In this document: positions 6,763 to 7,939 of the stretch, piece after piece | How the letters are laid out: the number at the start of each line of letters is the position of its first letter | How positions within the stretch are numbered: the stretch's first letter is position 1 | Source of the DNA: Sulfuricella sp. | Lineage (GTDB): Bacteria; Pseudomonadota; Gammaproteobacteria; Burkholderiales; Sulfuricellaceae | Length of the DNA: 7,939 bases | Assembly (NCBI GenBank): GCA_019911785.1 | Contig: JAIOJM010000118.1 | Coordinates: forward strand, 1-7,939 | Direction: 5' to 3' | The notes under the pieces: model-generated | What the model saw: only the letters and a program-made list of their open reading frames with translations | What the model was told of the DNA's origin: nothing | The model's database searches: none | Position numbers and translations under genes: made by a program

Positions 6763-7101
6763 TCAGTGCTGCTCGCTGGCCAGATTGATGGTGTATTTCG
6801 GAATTTCAATCACCAGATCCCGGTCCTTGACGATCGCCTGACAGGAAAGGCGCGAGGACGGCTCCAGCCCCCAGGCCTTGTCCAGCATATCCTCTTCCAG
6901 TTCTTCGGCGGGATCCAGCGATTCGAAGCCTTCGCGCACCACCACATGGCAGGTGGTGCAGGCGCACGCCTTCTCGCAGGCGTGCTCGATTTCGATGCCG
7001 TGCTCAAGCAGGGTATCGCAGATGGATACGCCGGGCTTCGCCTCAATCAATGCGCCATCGGGACAGAGTTGCTCATTGGGTAACACAATCAGTTGGGGCA
7101 T
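6763..7101 (-). CDS. fdx: ISC-type [2Fe-2S] ferredoxin
   Basis: This adrenodoxin-type ferredoxin supplies electrons during Fe-S cluster assembly on IscU. The 112-residue protein follows E. coli Fdx closely: it begins MPQLIVLPNEQLCPDGA and holds the cluster-binding block IEHACEKACACTTCH. The expected ligands are Cys42, Cys48, Cys51 and Cys87 (the last in SSRLSCQA), with the extra conserved Cys46. The acidic helix EELEEDMLDKAWGLEP (about 66-81) is the usual partner-binding surface, and the C-terminus IEIPKYTINLASEQH is typical. Only three bases separate it from the hscA stop, and iscX follows after 11 bp. The length and internal ligands are intact. Confidence 0.97.
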   Translation of the reverse strand: MPQLIVLPNEQLCPDGALIEAKPGVSICDTLLEHGIEIEHACEKACACTTCHVVVREGFESLDPAEELEEDMLDKAWGLEPSSRLSCQAIVKDRDLVIEIPKYTINLASEQH

Positions 7102-7104
7102 GGT

Positions 7105-7939
7105 TTAAATCTCAAGTTCTTCCAGTTTATGGCCGGTCAGTGCCTTATGTACGCTCTGGTCCATGCGTCGTCCGGCAAACATCTCGGAAATATGGTTCAG
7201 GCGTTCGACCTGCTCTTTGATCAGCTGATGATTGGACCCTTCCAGGGTACGGCGCAGCGCCTCCATTCCTTCATCGATCTCGGCGCGCTCCGCAGCGCTG
7301 AGCAGACTGTCGCCGTTTTCGGCGAGCGCCGCCTCGATCGCCTCAATCAGGCGCCCGGCTTCGACCTGCTGCTCGCGCAAGGCACGAGCCGCCATGTCGG
7401 CCTTGGCATTTTCCTGTGAGGTGAGCAGCATTCGGGTGATTTCGTCATCGCTGAGACCATAGGACGGCTTCACCACGACCGAAGCCTCCACCCCGCTGCT
7501 TTTTTCACGCGCCGACACGCTGAGCAGGCCATCGGCATCCACCTGAAAGGTGACGCGGATGCGCGCCCCGCCCGCCACCATTGGCGGGATGCCGCGCAGT
7601 TCGAATTTGGCCAGGGAGCGGCAGTCGCTCACCAGCTCGCGTTCGCCCTGCACCACGTGGATGCTCATCGCGGTCTGGCCGTCCTTGTAGGTAGTGAATT
7701 CCTGGGCGCGCGCCACGGGGATGGTGGAGTTGCGCGGTATGACCTTCTCCACCAGTCCGCCCATGGTTTCCAGACCCAGGGAAAGCGGAATCACGTCGAG
7801 CAACAGCCAGTCGTCGTCGGAGCGGTTGCCGGCCAGCACATTGGCCTGGATCGCCGCTCCCAGCGCGACCACCTTGTCCGGATCGAGGTTGTTGAGCGGC
7901 TCCTGGCGGAAGAACTGCCCAACCGCGTGCTGGATCTGG
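7105..7939 (-). CDS. hscA: Fe-S assembly chaperone HscA (C-terminal part, cut by window edge)
   Basis: HscA is the Hsp70-type chaperone that, with HscB, acts on IscU to transfer clusters. About 277 residues of the C-terminal part are visible; the frame runs unbroken into the window edge, so the gene is partial only because of the cut. The visible part starts at the end of the ATPase domain ([30 protein letters not shown]), continues through the linker [17 protein letters not shown] into the substrate-binding beta domain ([33 protein letters not shown]), and ends with the helical lid and [13 protein letters not shown]. The context hscA-fdx-iscX identifies it as HscA rather than DnaK. The terminus lacks the acidic EEVD-like tail of DnaK, as expected. 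Confidence 0.96.
   Translation of the reverse strand, partial: QIQHAVGQFFRQEPLNNLDPDKVVALGAAIQANVLAGNRSDDDWLLLDVIPLSLGLETMGGLVEKVIPRNSTIPVARAQEFTTYKDGQTAMSIHVVQGERELVSDCRSLAKFELRGIPPMVAGGARIRVTFQVDADGLLSVSAREKSSGVEASVVVKPSYGLSDDEITRMLLTSQENAKADMAARALREQQVEAGRLIEAIEAALAENGDSLLSAAERAEIDEGMEALRRTLEGSNHQLIKEQVERLNHISEMFAGRRMDQSVHKALTGHKLEELEI

Overview
The window looks like ordinary chromosomal core sequence from a Gram-negative proteobacterium, most likely a betaproteobacterium. This rests on the residue patterns of SmpB, RatA and the DUF4124 protein, on the divergent smpB / ratA-rnfH arrangement, and on the ISC order hscA-fdx-iscX. A Nitrosomonadales-type (Sulfuricella/Gallionella-like) host is a guess. 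Protein families were recognised by eye, without any database search.

Layout. guaB (IMP dehydrogenase) lies on the minus strand at 99-1559. It is followed at 1-98 by two hairpins and a C-rich (G-rich on the guaB mRNA) direct repeat. The 228-bp gap at 1560-1787 holds divergent promoters, one for guaB and one for a two-gene envelope unit: a small lipoprotein (1788-2117) and a secreted DUF4124 protein (2132-2596). The convergent pair rnfH and ratA (minus strand, 4-bp overlap) follows, then smpB, divergent from ratA. A 118-bp inverted-repeat element (3887-4004) fills the smpB-mobB gap. A plus-strand molybdenum cofactor operon mobB-moeA-moaD-moaE covers 4023-6472. The window ends with the minus-strand distal part of an ISC iron-sulfur operon: hscA (cut by the window edge), fdx and iscX. 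The moaE/iscX intergenic region is a set of inverted repeats whose outermost arms contain the stop codons of both genes.

How the genes relate. MoaD and MoaE form molybdopterin synthase, MoeA inserts molybdenum and MobB is an accessory GTP-binding protein, so the operon covers the middle and late steps of Moco synthesis. moaA and moaC must lie elsewhere. HscA, Fdx and IscX serve Fe-S cluster assembly, and the MoaA enzyme of the Moco pathway is itself an Fe-S protein. SmpB (trans-translation), RatA/Coq10-like and RnfH form a neighbourhood also known from enterobacteria. I found no novel multi-gene system. The points worth a second look are non-coding: the G-quadruplex-like repeat at the guaB stop codon, a 14-bp 5'-UTR stem before the lipoprotein gene, the decamer-based repeat before mobB, and the inverted repeats between moaE and iscX.
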